From Chitinophagaceae bacterium (GTDB lineage: Bacteria > Bacteroidota > Bacteroidia > Chitinophagales > Chitinophagaceae): a stretch of 7,036 bases of DNA. Positions 6,027-7,036 of this stretch are shown piece after piece. Under the pieces are notes generated by a model that saw only the letters and a program-made list of their open reading frames with translations, was not told where the DNA came from and ran no database searches. Both the position numbers and the translations under genes were made by a program. The stretch is taken from assembly GCA_025963615.1 (NCBI GenBank), contig JAOQAL010000502.1, positions 1-7,036 on the forward strand, in the 5' to 3' direction. Positions within the stretch are counted from its first letter, which is position 1. Each line of letters starts with the position of its first letter.

Positions 6027-7036
6027 ATGCAGACACGACTTTTTTTGATCGTATCATCCCTCTGGTTAATATTTTTTTGTGGTGATTGTTCCAAGGGGGG
6101 AAATAACGACAGCCCCATTCCCCCCCTTAATCCGCCCGTAGCGGTTAATGAAGTTGATTTTTGGCTTACCAAAGCCGATCAAACCGCTTTATTAGAAAAG
6201 CAAACTACGGTCTTAACATTTGGTACCAGCAGCAATACCAATCTCAATATTGAAATAGATAGTACACAAACATTTCAAACGATTGATGGTTTTGGATATA
6301 CTCTGACCGGCGGGAGCGCCCAGTTGATAAATGCCATGACAGCTGCGCAGAAAGCAAATTTACTACAGGAGTTATTTGGCACCGCCAGCAATGCGATCAG
6401 TATCAGCTATCTGAGGCTTAGTATCGGTGCGTCGGATTTGAACGCCGCTGCATTTACGTATGATGATATGGTACCGGGTCAAACGGATTTGCCTTTAGCC
6501 AATTTTAATTTAAAGGCGGACAAAGCCGGCGGAACAGGGTTAATTCCCTTGTTAAAAGAGATTTTAACTATTAATCCCAATATAAAAATAATAGCTGCTC
6601 CCTGGAGCCCGCCCGTTTGGATGAAAGATAATAGCAGTTTTACCGGAGGCAGCCTGCAAACACAATACTATGATGTATATGCAAAATATTTTGTAAAATA
6701 CATACAGGGGATGAAGGAGGAAGGAATTACCATTGATGCAATTACCCCGCAAAACGAACCTTTGCATCCGGGTAATAATCCAAGTTTACTGATGCTGGCA
6801 ACAGACCAGCGTGATTTTATTAAAAAGAATCTGGGCCCGGCTTTCAGGACTGCAGGAATCAACACCAGGATCTTTGTGTATGACCACAATTGTGACAGGC
6901 TCGATTATCCACTTACTATTTTAAATGACCCTGAAGCGAAGCAGTATGTGGATGGTTCTGCTTTCCATATGTATGCCGGCGATATCATTGCATTGTCTCA
7001 GGTGCACATTTCGCATCCCGATAAAAATGTTTATTT
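6027..7036 (+). CDS. Glycoside hydrolase family 30 (glucosylceramidase-like), 3' end beyond window
   Basis: A secreted GH30 retaining beta-glycosidase with 336 codons visible and the frame still open at the edge; relatives are about 450-500 residues. The ATG at 6027 starts a signal-like segment with a hydrophobic core (about 5-17) and Cys at 18 and 21, then a Gly/Asn/Pro-rich spacer. CGDCSKGG looks like a lipoprotein tether, but neither Cys has a standard lipobox (Phe or Asp precedes it). The catalytic barrel shows TIDGFGYTLTGGSA (85-98), SYLRLSIGASDL (127-138), IIAAPWSPPVWMKDN (188-202), AITPQNEP (238-245) with Glu244 the acid/base, and DGSAFHMYAG (309-318). The window ends at HPDKNVYF, just before the TE where the nucleophile Glu is expected. 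Family members cleave beta-glucosylceramide, beta-1,6-glucan or xylan-type chains; this resembles the glucosylceramidase/beta-1,6-glucanase branch (subfamily not decidable). It is divergent from the cupin gene. No Shine-Dalgarno sequence is seen. Confidence 0.92.
   Translation, partial: MQTRLFLIVSSLWLIFFCGDCSKGGNNDSPIPPLNPPVAVNEVDFWLTKADQTALLEKQTTVLTFGTSSNTNLNIEIDSTQTFQTIDGFGYTLTGGSAQLINAMTAAQKANLLQELFGTASNAISISYLRLSIGASDLNAAAFTYDDMVPGQTDLPLANFNLKADKAGGTGLIPLLKEILTINPNIKIIAAPWSPPVWMKDNSSFTGGSLQTQYYDVYAKYFVKYIQGMKEEGITIDAITPQNEPLHPGNNPSLLMLATDQRDFIKKNLGPAFRTAGINTRIFVYDHNCDRLDYPLTILNDPEAKQYVDGSAFHMYAGDIIALSQVHISHPDKNVY

Noticed and set aside
5954..6172. Minus-strand 72-codon frame over the GH30 start
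   Set aside because: It is antisense to the signal segment of GH30, of low complexity, and without a recognisable domain.
6564..6889. Minus-strand frames of 67 and 73 codons inside GH30
   Set aside because: They are antisense to conserved GH30 motifs (APWSPPVW, ITPQNEP), so they are shadows.
6027..7036. Frameshift or pseudogene in GH30
   Set aside because: All 336 visible codons read through without a stop and the catalytic motifs appear in the expected order; it only runs off the window.

Overview
The window looks like a piece of a Bacteroidota chromosome, most likely from the Chitinophagaceae or a close relative. The reasons are AT-rich A-tract leaders with almost no Shine-Dalgarno sequence before the starts, TAnnTTTA octamers (close to the Bacteroidota -7 element TAnnTTTG) before four genes, a lipoprotein S41 peptidase, a secreted GH30 glycosidase, and intergenic heptamer repeats of the CATCTAG/CATCCAG kind. 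The lineage is inferred from these traits, not from a marker gene.

Layout, left to right. Plus strand: the 3' part of thiL (thiamine-monophosphate kinase, 1-706), then an S41 peptidase-like lipoprotein (776-2275) that contains a perfect 32-bp palindrome. A 96-bp convergent gap holds an inverted 9-mer, and a run of five degenerate heptamers begins there and runs on into the end of the next gene. Minus strand: a probable two-gene unit, a nitrilase-superfamily omega-amidase-like gene (3953-3120) followed by a small class I methyltransferase (3070-2372). The amidase carries an in-frame palindromic insertion. Plus strand: a 55-residue acidic protein of unknown function (4129-4296), followed by a good hairpin terminator. 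Minus strand: a Mn-hydroxynitrile-lyase-like small cupin (5827-5429) followed 42 bp later by paaA (5386-4445), the catalytic subunit of phenylacetyl-CoA epoxidase. No paaB, C, D or E follows it. Plus strand at the right edge: a GH30 glycosidase from 6027, cut by the window just before the expected nucleophile glutamate.

The genes do not form one obvious pathway. They look like several small housekeeping and accessory units side by side: thiamine diphosphate synthesis, envelope proteolysis, amide repair or methionine-salvage type amidase chemistry, aromatic epoxidation, and extracellular glycan breakdown. I see no defence system, CRISPR array, transposase, RNA gene or phage gene. The points most worth a second look are the peptide-encoding palindromic element inside the amidase gene, the isolated cupin-paaA pair, the perfect palindrome inside the peptidase gene, the heptamer repeat array that supplies a neighbouring gene's stop codon, and the unlisted 55-residue gene. 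None of these amounts to clear proof of a new biological system.
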